In this document: in pieces, positions 1-12,060 of the stretch
Numbering within the stretch: position 1 is the first letter of the stretch
Layout of the letters: every line of letters begins with the position of its first letter
Assembly: GCA_029582165.1 (NCBI GenBank)
Contig: CM055868.1
Location: 20,890,391 to 20,954,390 of the forward strand
Direction: 5' to 3'
Length of the DNA: 64,000 bases
DNA from: Portulaca oleracea
Lineage: Eukaryota > Streptophyta > Magnoliopsida > Caryophyllales > Portulacaceae
Notes under the pieces: generated by a model
Seen by the model: the letters and a program-made list of their open reading frames with translations, nothing else
Databases searched by the model: none
What the model was told of the DNA's origin: nothing
Made by a program: the position numbers and the translations under genes

Positions 1-2764
1 TTTGATTTTTTAGTCAAATTTTGGACTTTCGTTAGAAGAATATTGTAAAGGGTCATATAGAATCATCAAAGGCGAGTTGAGTTTACTTTATGGACTAAGA
101 TAATTAACCTTTAGGTATAAATTGGCCCAACCACTAGGATAACCATAATATTTGAGGTTAATTAGCCTAGTTTGTAAACATATCTCTTCTCAGCCCAACA
201 ATTCTTAGCTTACATGGACTAAAACAATATCTCTAAACTAGGGTCGACTCTTTACTCCACAAAGGAACACATATTCACATAGCATACAACGTGAAAGGGT
301 ATCCTAAACCAAGGTTCTATGTACAAAGGGTTTATTAGTTGGATAAAGGCTTAGTGGCTCATGTCTTGCCCCGGTGCATTCTGGTTGTATAAATTCAACT
401 TGAATGTGTGGGGTGTTGCTCTTGGAGGCTCGAGTGGAGACCTTGTAGAGTGATGCATGAGTGGATGTGGTGACTAAGGCTCATTGTGGTGTAAATGCAC
501 TATTCTGAGTATAGCTGATCCGTCATCCCATGGGTTTTTTTCTGTGGGTTAAAAGAAAACCTAAACCGGCGCTTTTAGTGCACCCAAGCCAAAATACTTG
601 GCGAAGGAGTAGCCCGGTATATGTATTGCTTTATGTTGAAAAAGAATGACTTAATGATGTAATGTTTAAATTTATTTTCCTTCCAAAAATTTTAAAGCAC
701 ACCAAACTCTTTTCAAGTTTTACCCACTTTAGAAAACTCCCCAATGGAGTCGCCAAAAAATCCTGTGGACATTTTTTCTTGTCGTTCAGACTTCTAAACG
801 TCCGCAGGACGGGGGGAACTGTGATGGGGTTAACTTTTAAAACTCTTTAGGGATTATCCACACATTTCTTGAATAATAGTTGTAAAATCACTTTCCTTTT
901 ACTTGATGCATCCCGTAAATCATTAAACTAAACTTTTAAAAGTGAACACCCACTTGTTCCAACTCTTTAGGATTAATCCAATTTGTTCACAAGATGTTAG
1001 GCTCGAAAGAAAGTAATTTAGGAAACCATTATTTAGAAATATACAAAATCACACTAAAGTTGCATTGGTACATTGTAAAACCATGTTAGACACAGTTTAG
1101 GCAATCCCAATGTGTTTTGGTTTGAAAAGGAGTCGCCACCCGACTTTTTTAAGGGAAAAACCAAAAGAAAACAAAGGAAAGACTTCACCTATGAAACCAA
1201 GAAGTGAATTCGGGGGTAAGGCTACGAACTCGAAAGGTAGGAACCTTTTGAGTTTGCCTCTCACAAAAGAAAAGACTCTGCTAAAAGTTATAAAATGTGC
1301 TTTTAATAAAGTTTGGAAGGAAATTAAATTGAAACTTTACATGATTATTTCATTCAACATGCAAAAGGTTGAAAGGATTACAACATATACACAATTTATA
1401 TGAAAAGAAACACACCAAAGATACCTACATGATATTTTTGGGAGAAACCTTGCTTATCGTTTCTTGAAGTGCTTGAGACTCACTCTTGAAGTAGCTTCCT
1501 TGAATACTTCGAATACTCCTTTTGAAGATGCCAAATAGAATCAAAGTTTAGGATAGAAAAGTGGATAAAAAAGGGTGGAAAAGGGGTAGGAAAAGGCTCT
1601 TTTGTGGGGTTTTTGTTTAGTATAAGGTTAGGCTTTTTTGTGGTGTTTTGTGGGGTTTATGGAGGGATAATGGAGGATAAGATAAGAATAGGAATTGGAG
1701 GTTTTGAGAAAGTAGACAAATGGAGATAGTGATGGTAAGAATGTAGTAGAAATCAGAGAATAAAGATGGTAGAATGGAGATTAAAGAGAGGATGAAGTGA
1801 GTGAAGAAATGAAGAGAGATTAGAGAGAATATGGTTGGGAATCAGCTTGTCTTTGGCTTCGATCTTAAGGAGGTATCTATAGGCAAGGGAAGCTTGAATA
1901 TGCACATAGAAGTCATCGACTTCAAGTCCGATCGGACTATAGGGAGAGGAATGTGACATGCACCTTATGGTCTGCAATTGCGCATGGATGAACCTGGGTC
2001 TGAAAAAATTTAAGGGCGATCAGCCTTGAGGCAGGGGGGAGATGAACTTGTCTTCGTCCATGCATCCTTGGTTAGTGTGAGTGTGAATAGTGCATGTGCC
2101 CAAATAGCTTGTTCACACTTGGATGGTGCATGCTTTATTTAGCTCAAATTGAGTGTCTTTATGAGGTTTTGATCTTGAGACTTCTTGGAGCTTCTTTGCA
2201 TGTGTCTTTTACGTGATTTATGCATGGCTGCATTGAGCTTGTTTCTTATGTAAAAGTTGTGCGTGCTTTAGGCTAGGTCTTTCACATATGATGATGTACG
2301 TGTTTTCACACGAACTTGTGTATGTAGAGTGCATGCAAGCAAGTGTCTTGGATCAGCTTCTTCTATACTATATACCTATGTGCTCAAATATCCGGTGTCT
2401 ACAACTAGGTTTTTCAAATTGGGTAATTTCATCAATTGGATCAGTGGCTAGTTTAGGTTGAGTCAAGTATAGAGTTAAGGCATCATAGGGTTATTTGAGT
2501 CATTAGGTATGTGAAGCAGTGACCTATTTTTTCCTTTAGGGTCACTTTTGGTCAAAGATTAGGATATTAGGATTTGGGTTAAGTCTAGCCTCATAGTTAA
2601 GTCAAGATTTGGTTCATAGTTTAATTTTGGATTTAGAATCTATTTGTTTAATTCTATGTCTTTCCCTTTAATCAAAAAGAAAATCGATTTAGCTAAATTT
2701 TCTAGCCATCTTTATTGAGACGAATTTTAAAAATCGGGAAAAGCCCCCACAAAAATACCAACAA
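1..2764. other. Non-coding DNA with weak repeat relics
   Basis: I see no convincing gene here; the ORFs are short and unlike known proteins. The sequence contains two stretches with the phrase GGAGTCGCCA (near 747 and 1130) and a loosely repeated phrase CTCTTTAGG(G)ATTA (near 842 and 962). Such phrases are common in old plant retroelement remnants, so I infer decayed repeat DNA, but no boundaries can be set. By position this would be the continuation of the interrupted ABC1K7-like intron (the gene runs on the minus strand), yet none of the missing kinase exons is visible on that strand. Confidence 0.4.
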
Positions 2765-3003
2765 CAACTTGTTCGGAATGTCCCGACAATATTCGATATA
2801 CACGGAGATTAAACCAAAGTAATATAGTAATTATATGTCTTGCTAGAGACCTCTATAATTAGTAATTGAATATGTTTAATTACAACTATATTATTTGGGC
2901 CTACTGGGTCACACAAGCTAGTGTCCTGGAACAATGTATGTAATCTAAGTAATAATGTATTATGTTTAGAAATGTTGGGAACTGATTTCTGCGAGAAATA
3001 AGC

Positions 3004-3156
3004 CCAACACGGACCGAACTTGGTTCAACTCGGACCGTGTTGACCCAACACGGTCTGTGTTGGGACACCACGAACCATGGTGTCTATGGGCCGAGTTAAT
3101 GGACCTTCTAGAGTCCAACACGGACCGTGTTGAATCAACACGGACCATGTTGGGCC
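3004..3156. repeat. Palindrome cluster in the copia 5' LTR
   Basis: Repeated variants of the 17-mer CAACACGGACCGTGTTG, in which 8-base arms are exact reverse complements around one central base. Further variants read GACACCACGAACCATGGTGTC. The matching cluster in the 3' LTR is 10874-11075, and two more copies lie inside the element at 4858-4894. Confidence 0.8.
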
Positions 3157-3226
3157 TGAAAAGTGCGCCGTTGCATTAAGTCGACCCTTTAGGGTTTTGT
3201 GCCCTCTACCTAGGTTATCTAAACGC

Positions 3227-3234
3227 TATATAAA
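3227..3234 (+). promoter_or_regulatory. TATA box of the copia LTR promoter
   Basis: TATATAAA followed by AGGGG, placed about 405 bp upstream of the LTR end. The same site is conserved in the other LTR at 11139-11146. It probably marks the LTR promoter; transcription would start about 30 bp downstream. Activity cannot be judged from sequence. Confidence 0.65.
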
Positions 3235-3639
3235 GGGGTCTCTGTGAGAGATTATTTCACACCAACTGCGTGAGACTCTTAGATAGATACCAGGGTGATT
3301 TCCTGAGTTCCTCTCTCTTTTAGTTTGCAGTTATTGTTTCTTGAAACATTCTCTGTTTCCTGAAACATTCTCATATACCAAATACATACATCTTAGATTG
3401 AGAATCGTCTCGATCGGGTCGATCTAGCAATCAGGTTCCCGGAGTGCTGCGTGGACTTTTCAGTGAAGGATTTCAGCATTGGAATCTCGAAGGTCAACAT
3501 CTTCTTCAGCCGGAATTAGCGATCATGTATAATTACTAAAGTCTCTGCAATTGTTGTGATTAATTGTTTATAATTGTTATGAATATTCCACCAATTAATT
3601 TGTATCTGCTTAAGAAATAGATAACCTAAAACCTAACAA

Positions 3640-3651
3640 TGGTATCAGAGC
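3640..3651 (+). other. Primer-binding site (initiator Met tRNA type)
   Basis: TGGTATCAGAGC begins two bases after the 5' LTR end. This 12-mer matches the 3' end of plant initiator methionine tRNA, which primes minus-strand synthesis in most plant LTR retrotransposons. Confidence 0.9.
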
Positions 3652-4179
3652 AACCAATTGCATGCTAAAGTATTGTACTTGAATTCATAAATAATTTTGT
3701 CAATTGTTGAATTATTTCATGAATTTGCTAGAATAGTTTTAATGCCTAAAATTTGAAACTTTATGAAATTTTTAGTCTTTATTAATCATGATAGTAAATC
3801 TGGAATTTTATTATAAAGTTTCATGCTTTGTTATTATCTATTTCTCATTGCCTTTAATTAATCGATTTTATGTTTGTTTAATTGTTAAATATAGCATGAA
3901 CTTGATTTAATTTTGAATCTTTTAGAAACAATCATGTTTAGTATTGTTAAACAGTAGGCAATACATGAAATAGGTCAAAATTCACAAAATAGGATTTTGT
4001 AGAATTATTTTCTGATTTAGTTTATTTACGGTAAATTTATTGAAAAATTAAAATAAAATATCAAATGAATTCGACCATTTCCAAAATTTTTACTAGAGGT
4101 GTCTGGAACTGTTTTGAACTTTTCAAAATTTTTGTAGATTTTTCCCAAATAAAATGGATTTTTAATTGAGTTTTCAGAT

Positions 4180-4780
4180 TTTAAGAGAAATAAAATTTGT
4201 TTAATTCTCTGAATTTTATAAATTTGTAGAAATTTGTAAAACTTCTGAAATCTTTTTACAGTAGGATACTGGGTAACCATACTTTTAGGGAAATAATTTT
4301 CCATTAATTTATCCAATTAAATTATATTTATAAATTTGGATTTTCAAATCTGAGAGAATTAAATTTGTTACTTCTCTGAATTTTGTAAATTTATAAAAAT
4401 TTGAAAATTTTCTGAAAATTTGATAGTAGGTTACTGGGTAACCATTCTGTTACGGATAAAGTTTTCATGAATTGTCAAAATTGTTAACTATTTTTCCTTT
4501 ATTTATCATATTAACAACGAAGTATAATTGTTTACTTTTCTGAATTTTATTCTAATTTTCAAAATTTGATAAAAATCTGAAATTTTTATAGTAGCATATT
4601 GGATGAACCTACTGTATGGAAAAATTATAAAATTTGATTTTTAAACTTATCGGTCTATTCTTATTTACTTTCCTCTTAAACGGAGAATTAAAAGGTTTAA
4701 TTCCCTAAAATTTTACAATCTTTTGAAAATTGTTAAAATTCTGGAAAAGTTTCATATTGGGTTATTAGATAACACTATGA
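4180..4780. repeat. Degenerate ~165-bp tandem repeat in the copia leader
   Basis: Four diverged units begin near 4205, 4374, 4537 and 4700. Each reads roughly CTGAATTTT...AAATTTG...TCTGAAA..., then a phrase like TAGTAGGTTACTGGGTAACC. The region is AT-rich and without ORFs, between the primer-binding site and the first coding relics. Confidence 0.55.
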
Positions 4781-7629
4781 TATGAAACTCTTAAATCCGA
4801 TATGTTTTGATAATTTTATTTAAGTTTTCATTCACGAAATTAACCAATACTGGGAAGCAACACGGACCGTGTTGAGCCAAAATGGACCGTGTTGCCAATA
4901 GTTTTTGTGAATTCGTGTATTTTACGGTTTGAAATTAATTTTAGAAATTAATTATTAAATCCTATTACTACTAAATCAGTTGATGGGCATAAAATCTGTT
5001 AATTTTGTAAAGTTTAGGAAACTTACAATATCTTTAAAAGATATAGTATCTTTTAGATATTTTGATTTTAAGAAAATCAAGTATTTTGTGTGTATATGTA
5101 TAAGATCCTAAATCTATTTAGGTAACCAAGATAAAATTTGAAATTTTGTTTGTTTTATTAATCATGCAAACTTTTTAGGAAACCTTATTTAGTATTTGTT
5201 TCCTTATATGTGTTATGTTGCAATTAAATATACTTTTATAATTTTGTTATTTAAGCATGTGTTATATTTGATATAATTATTGCAATATTACCTGTTTGCA
5301 TGTGCTTCTAGTATGGCCATAGATAGTCAGTTTTACCGGTCTCCGTACCGGGTTGGGTGAAATATGGTTTGCGTACCGTCCTTAAATTAATTTTAAATTT
5401 AAATTTTAGTTAAGTTTATTTAATTCATGTAAGGTCTCTTTAAGAGGTTCACTTTATAAATTTGTTGTAATTAGAGACATCAAGTTAAGTGGGAGCCCAT
5501 CCAAGGAAGTTGCAAAATCCAAGAAGAGTTTTTTGAAGACTGTCAAGGCTTAGTTAAATTAGTTTGATTAAGTCTAGGTGGTCATATTAGCGGTTTTATT
5601 TATGCTTTAAATTTGTTATAACATGCTGTTTTATTATTCCTTTTATTATGCTTTTCGAAAGAGTTCACCTAGAATTGCATGCTTAGGATAATAAAACATA
5701 CTCTCAAAATTGAATTATTGTTCAACCTATCGAAACACCACTTAGATGAAAAAATAAAGAAAGCCAGAGCGAATTATTTATCCATCATTAATAAGTAGGG
5801 TGTGGGAGTTAGGTCAATTCAAATTAGCAAGCAAAAGAGTTTTGCGTTAAGAGCAGAGGAAGAGAAATATCGTATTCGATACAAATTTCTTGCCAAGAGT
5901 CATTTTGAATGATCGATCATAAGATGATCCGCCAAAGGTAACATGAGCTCGAGTTTTGTTGGGCCAAAGTCCACTTGAGCCCATGGGTCTTGTGGGTCTT
6001 TGTTAAAATTAAAACACTAAGTAAGAGTTAATAAAGTGTTTTGATTTGAAATTAAAACTAGTTTAATTTCTTTTGATGAATAATAACTAAAATGAACCAA
6101 TTTTGTCTCGTAGAATTATTTATGTCTTTTTCACTCCAACATCCACCACTAATAAAATATTGTTTTCTCCTTGAGAAAGAGAAAAACAATTACACTAATT
6201 CCTTAATCGCCATTATCATCGCAAGATTGTCTTGAAGGCGAATAAAAGGAACATGCCTTTAATATAACATTGAGCTAGGCATCAATGTTAAGACGTCAAT
6301 CAAGCCAAATGGATACATGTAATGTCATCGTATTCATGCAACTTTAACTTCAAAACGTTTGAAGATTAGAGGAAGGATTTCAATATTACCAACTCAAAAC
6401 CAAGTTCATCGAAATAGTTAGAGTTGACAAATATGAGACCAATAACCAGATAGTCTCGGTTAAGCTAGATAAAGGCCAATTGATGGCACTCATGTTCTGA
6501 AATAATTTGACTACTTTAAAACATGAGAAACCTCATATTCCTCTTTAGCCAAAAGATTGGCGACCAAAGATAGTCTTTTAGTGAAAGGGAAAATAAGATT
6601 TAAGAAATCTATCAAAGACAAGAAGTCAAAGGAAGGTAAGGACAAAGAGTTGTACATACCCAACCAATGACTGCAACCGGTTAACAACCAGATCATGTAT
6701 GACACTGGGAACGTGAATAAATATAAGGAAGACTTGAGATGTGATTTCATTTCTAGGCAAGTGTGTATATGATACTCACTACCCTTATTAAATCCACTTT
6801 GAGTATTAGATACCGGCTGTGAAACTCGCATTTATGCAAATGTGCAGGATCTACAGCAAAGTAAATGTGCTTTGAAGGATGAGAGTCAGCCTACAAATAG
6901 GGAATATGCAATTAGTTGTAGTTCCTTATGAAGAATTGGTTGTTTATCCATTTCCTCAACACTTATAAGAGAAATTTATAGGTGATTCTATGTTCTCATT
7001 ATAAGTATTTCTTACTCTCAATTAGGGAGAGAGGGGATCTCGGATAAACACACCCAACACATTGAAACCAAAATGTTTAAAAGGAATAACTCATGTTCAA
7101 ACATAAAACTTGTAACTATCTATTAAGTCATGCAAATTAGAGCGCATTTAGAAGCGTCACAGTGATAGACTTTTGAATGATAAGACTTTGAAACATGTGA
7201 TGTATGCAAAGCATGACTGTACCTTTTACAAGAAAGGGTGAATGTGCCAACAAACACTCATGCATATAGATGTATGTAGTCCAATTGAGCACAAGTACAA
7301 GGGATGGATTACTTCAAATCTTCAAAGATGAATAAAATAACACATGGTGATTCATGTATATGAGATTCATCTGAAGCTGGAATGTTAAAATAGTTTAAAG
7401 ATTTCCAAAATGAAGTAGTCTTGGCGAAACAATGAGAGCACCTGGATACGATCGAAGAGATGCTAATGGTTGAGCCAAGAGTTTGAACAAATGACTCAAA
7501 TGAAACATAATTCTGGCACTATAAGCTTAAGTCATATTAATTAGAAATGCATTCAGAAACTACATAGTGCAGGATTTTGAAAAACCTAAACTTTGAAAAA
7601 TTTAATGTTTGTAAAGCATGCCTGATGGG

Positions 7630-9400
7630 TAAGATGACTAAAATCACCTCTTATTGGAATTGGTGAACAAGCTAATGACTTATTAGGATGCAAACATATT
7701 GATGTATGTGGGCCTATCAGCACTAGTGCTAGAAGAAGGTTTACGGTACTATTTCATCACTTTCAGTGACGATTTTAGTAGACATGGATATATCTACTTA
7801 ATATGCCACAAGTCCAAATCCTTTGAAAATATTCAAAGAGTTTCAAAGTTAAGTACAAAACCAACTTGGCAAGAAAATCAAAAACCTTCAATTAGATTGA
7901 GGAGGTGAGTATTTGAGCAAAAGATTTCATTGACCATTCCAGAGAATGTGGAAATGTTTCATAACTCTCCCCTCTAGGAATACGACAATTCAATGACGTA
8001 TCTAAAAGAGGAATCACACCTTATTAGATATGGTACGATCAAGATGGTTGAGTCAACATTGTCGGTTACCTTTTGGGGATACACGCAGTTAACCATAGCT
8101 CTAATTACTGAATAAAGATTATCTGAAGCACTAGAGAAGACACCATATATGATATGGAGAAGAGAGGTTCTTGAACCGTTTTCTAAAAGAAAGCAATATC
8201 ACTTCTACAAATTGTTATAGAGGAAAGTGTTTGTGTCTCAAAATGCTTTCTTCTTAGAGAATATGTTATTCTCTATAAGAAAGAGTGGGAGAGTTTTTGG
8301 ACTTACCGAAGTTCGAGAGACACATAACACTATAATCATCACCTAAAGCTCCGCTACTTGATCCTAGTTCAAGTTTTCCTATTGGTCGGGAAATTAAGAA
8401 CAAGGTTGAGGCAGTAGAAGTTCCTCAAAACGTTGAGGAGGAGGTGCCATGAATATTACTCCAAGCAAGGTCAAGTAAACAACTCCGTCAGCCACAAAGA
8501 TATCGATCTTCTATGGATGAGCGTGAGATGTTATTTTTAGAAAGTAATAACTCTACCTACATCAAAGAAGCTTTAAACAAATCAAGATTCCATGCAACCA
8601 AAACATAGGTCCATGTATGCAACCAAGTTTAGAACTCGTTTGATTTGTTTGAAGCTGCGAGCCATCAGGCATATGAGGGTTTTAAGGCAAAACATAGGTT
8701 CATTAAGATAGACATCAAGACTGACTTCAAAAAAATTGTATTTGGAAGAAAGGTGTGCACTTGACACAACTGAATGGTCTTTTGTTGGAATACTTGTAAA
8801 CTTCAAGAGACCATCTGTGGTCTTAAGGAAGCTTCTAGGAGTTGGAATCATTGACCTTCTTGACCAGGATATCAAAAAGTTTTGGTATACTGGGAAGTGA
8901 AAAAGATAATATTGTGTTTACAAGAAGTTCAGTGGGAGCAATACGTTTTCTGATATTGTATGTGATTGACATACTGCCTACTGAGAGCAAGATTCCCATG
9001 TTGCGTCTACTAGGTTGACTTGGGAATAATTTTCAAAGTGAAGGATTGGTGGGGCTAAGAATTTTCTTGGAGACAATATCTATAATGATAGATTAAAGAT
9101 TTTGATTGTTTGAATCAAACTTGATTAGGTGTTGAACAGTTCAACCCACTTTGAGAATGGATTAATTTCCATAAATCATGGCATATCCTTAGGGAATCTG
9201 ATTATCTCAAAACATTCAGAAGATCTAAAAAGGATGAGACATATAACTCATGCTTCAGGCGTGAGATTAATGTATGCCATGAGATGTTCAAAGCCCAACA
9301 TAACATATACATTGTATATGTATAAGCAAAACCAAGGATGTGTCATAAGTCTAAAGTGGTTGATAAAAGCTAAGTGTGAAGAGTTGCATTGATGCTACAC
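7630..9400 (+). pseudogene. Decayed copia pol (integrase to reverse transcriptase/RNase H region)
   Basis: Fragments of a copia polyprotein can be read in changing frames. Around 7640-7910 there is an integrase-core stretch: a D-V-C/V-G-P-like start, then YYFITFSDDFSRHGYIYL and HKSKSFE, which are hallmarks of copia integrase. Around 9180-9320 a stretch with HASGVRLMYAMRCSKPNITY corresponds to the region just before RNase H in copia pol. Between them lie many stops and frame changes, and no intact gag or protease is seen. It cannot make a functional polyprotein. Members of this family move by reverse transcription of LTR-to-LTR RNA; this copy would need proteins from elsewhere. Confidence 0.75.
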
Positions 9401-10627
9401 TTATGACAGAGAAATATGATTATTTGAAAGGTCACAGAATATTATACGATCCGTTTGAGTGGTATTGAGGTGAGTTGGAAGAAGTTCCTAACATGACATG
9501 CGTTTAATTCTACAAATAAGACAAGCATGGCACGACTTTAGAAGTTGTGGCAGAAACTATTAGGATTGTGAAGTTCGTTTCAGAACTGGGTGATGTTTCT
9601 AGCCTTGCGAGAGAAATGGAGACTTGTTGATAGGAGCCATCACTCAAGCAAAGGAACTGAAGCTCACTATGAATCCAAACATAAGTTTCGAAAATATGTC
9701 CCTGTATGAAAGGTCATTAGTGAGATGGTATATGTGTGAGGTTCATTGCAAGTATTATGTACTAAACCCATGTTGTAGTTATAGCATGATAGTCATGCAT
9801 GGGCAAATAAGTATTCAACACATTCCGGAATATTAACAAGTCAAACTGACATGAATTGTTCATGAATTATGACCTTGTTGATTCATCATTGAGAATAAGA
9901 TTCCAAAATTTACTTTAATTGTGGTTTAAAATTATTTAAATGTCCAAAAAGGTTAGCGGATTCAAAATGGAAAATTGGATGAGGTCCGGTTTCTGAAACC
10001 CCATTAGTGAACTTGATAACGCTAGTCTTGGTCGACAGTCGAGCTAGTTACTAATTGTATTATCACGTAGGAACAGTGATAATATCAACACAATTAGCAT
10101 GTAGGATTGAGGTGATGATCAAGTTTCGTGATCATAGTGATGTGATGACATCATAAATCAATCACATGGGTATTGTTGAGAACAACTACTGAATTGACCC
10201 CCAGTGGGAGCTCTTTAAGTAAGGAATTGTCATAGGAGCTCTTACAACTCAAAATTCCTGAATCCGGAGTTCAGTACACAGACTACATAATCAGTTGTGA
10301 CTTTGGAGCGCGACAAACGCCTTTCGTAACAGTAGACTTTAAAGGCGGTGTCTGGGTCACAGTTGGATCATGTGAGAATGTGTGTCTTAAAAAGATGGCA
10401 TTGTCCTCCCTATTTGGGACAGTTGTTTTATTGGCCACTCGGTTATATTGGACTGAAAATGCTTGGCCGAGCTCAGTTGAATCAATAATTTATCATCTGC
10501 TTTTCAAAGTCTAAACTCGGAGATCGAGGAACGTTCGGGTCTTACATAAGGATGACTTCAGCTTACCTTATCCGAACATGAGACAGTAAGTAACAAGGGA
10601 ATTTAAGGAATTGAACACTTGTGGGAC

Positions 10628-10638
10628 AAGTGGGAGAT
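10628..10638 (+). other. Polypurine tract of the copia-type element
   Basis: AAGTGGGAGAT abuts the first base of the 3' LTR, the position and composition expected for the plus-strand primer. Confidence 0.75.
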
Positions 10639-11531
10639 TGTTGGGAATGTCCCGACAATGTTCGATATACACGGAGATTAAACCAGAGTAATATAGAGTA
10701 ATTATATGTCTTGCTACAGACCTCTATAATTAGTAATTGAATATGTTTAGTTACAACTATATTATTTGGTCCTACTGGGCCACACAAGTCAGTGCCCTGG
10801 AACACTGTATGTAACCTAAGTAATATTGTATTATGTTTAGAAATGTTGGGAACTGATTTCTTTGAGAAATCAACCCAACACGAACCGAACTAGGTTCAAC
10901 ACAGACCGTGTTGACCCGTCACGAACCGTGTTGACCCGTCATGGACCGTGTTGACCCATCACGGACCGTGTTGGGACACCACGATCCGTGGTGTCCATGG
11001 GCCGAGTTAATGGACCTTCTGGAGTCCAACACGGACCTGTGTTGATTCACCACGGACCGTGTTAGGCCTGAGAAATGCGTCGTTGCGTTAAGTCGGCCCT
11101 TTAGGGTTTTGTGCTCTATCCCTAGGTTATCTAAACGCTATATAAAGGGGTCTCTGTGAGATATTATTTCACACCAACTACCTGAGACTCTTAGAGAGAT
11201 ACCAGGGTGATTTCCTGAGTTCCTCTCTCTTTTAGTTTGCAGTTATTGTTTCCTGAAACATTCTCATATACCAAATACATACATCTTAGATTGAGAATCG
11301 TCTCGATCGGGTTGATCTAGAAATCGGGGTCCCGGAGTGCTGCGTGGACTTTTCAGTGGAGGATTTCAGCATTGGAATCTCGAAGGTCAACCTCTTCTTC
11401 AGCTGGAACTAGCGATCAGGTATAATTACTAAAACCTCTGCAATTATTGTGATTAATTGTTTATAATTGTTATGAATATTCCGCCAATTAATCTATATCT
11501 GTTTAGGAAATAGATAACCTAAAACCTAACA
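10639..11531 (+). repeat. 3' LTR of the copia-type element
   Basis: 893 bp, starting TGTTGGGAATG directly after the polypurine tract and ending CCTAACA before the CAACT target duplication. It is longer than the 5' LTR mainly because of extra ACCGTGTTGACCCGTCA-type units at 10905-10965. A TATA box is at 11139-11146. Confidence 0.9.
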
Positions 11532-11536
11532 CAACT

Positions 11537-12060
11537 ATCATGCTATTTTTAAATAAGATAAATTTAAAAACAATTTGTGCGAAGCACGAGCATAAGACGA
11601 GTTAATGATTAAAATGTGCATTCTTCATACAAAGCATGGATTCGAAATATGGCATATCCACACGTCTTAGAGGTTTAAGAGTTTCTTGAACCATTTGGAT
11701 AAGAGCATATTGATTGTTATTAGTCTTACTCAAATAGCAAAATTATACATTGCATCTTCTTGACATTACAAATAATTATTTCGTCGGTAAAATCACATGA
11801 GATATTCAGTATACCTAAGGTGTGCTTTCTTTCCCGAGTTTCTTAAGATAGAGGAGATAAAGAAACATAAGGAACAATCTTTATTGAGAAAATTCCTTAT
11901 ATTAAACAAAAAATCATTGTGCTGACAAACAAGTGGTGCTGAAAGAAGTTCTCCCACATAGATGATTCATATAAACCAATAAATAGTCATGCATGAGTTC
12001 TATGAAAGCAACATACATTAATGTTGTAAACAAACAAGAAAAAAAACCTTAGGTACTTAC
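11537..12060 (-). other. Intron 5 of the ABC1K7-like gene, up to the copia insertion
   Basis: Starts with the donor GTAAGTACCT (minus strand, 12060 downward) and runs to the CAACT target duplication of the copia element. It is AT-rich and shows no exon of the kinase C-lobe. Confidence 0.6.

Larger units (their letters stand above)
2770..3638 (+). repeat. 5' LTR of the copia-type element
   Basis: 869 bp, TGTT...AACA. It carries a cluster of imperfect palindromes with arms CAACACGG/CCGTGTTG (about 3004-3156), a TATA box (3227-3234) about 400 bp before its end, and T/C-rich DNA downstream as expected for an R-U5 segment. By eye it is over 90 percent identical to the 3' LTR, which has two extra 20-bp units in the palindrome cluster. 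Confidence 0.9.
2770..11531 (+). mobile_element. Ty1-copia-type LTR retrotransposon, structurally intact ends, broken coding region
   Basis: An 8.76-kb element with all structural marks of an LTR retrotransposon. The two LTRs (2770-3638 and 10639-11531) start TGTT and end AACA. The left LTR is followed by TGGTATCAGAGC, the usual initiator-Met primer-binding site, and the right LTR is preceded by the purine-rich AAGTGGGAGAT. The 5 bases CAACT flank both sides (2765-2769 and 11532-11536), a clean target-site duplication, so the boundaries are secure. The 7-kb interior has copia-order relics (integrase core near 7640-7910, reverse transcriptase/RNase H-adjacent part near 8640-9400) but no open gag-pol. 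It lies in an intron of the ABC1K7-like gene, in opposite orientation to that gene. Copia assignment rests on the readable integrase and pol fragments. Confidence 0.9.

Noticed and set aside
6511..6831. 106-codon minus-strand frame inside the copia element
   Set aside because: Antisense to the element, no recognisable domain; likely chance.
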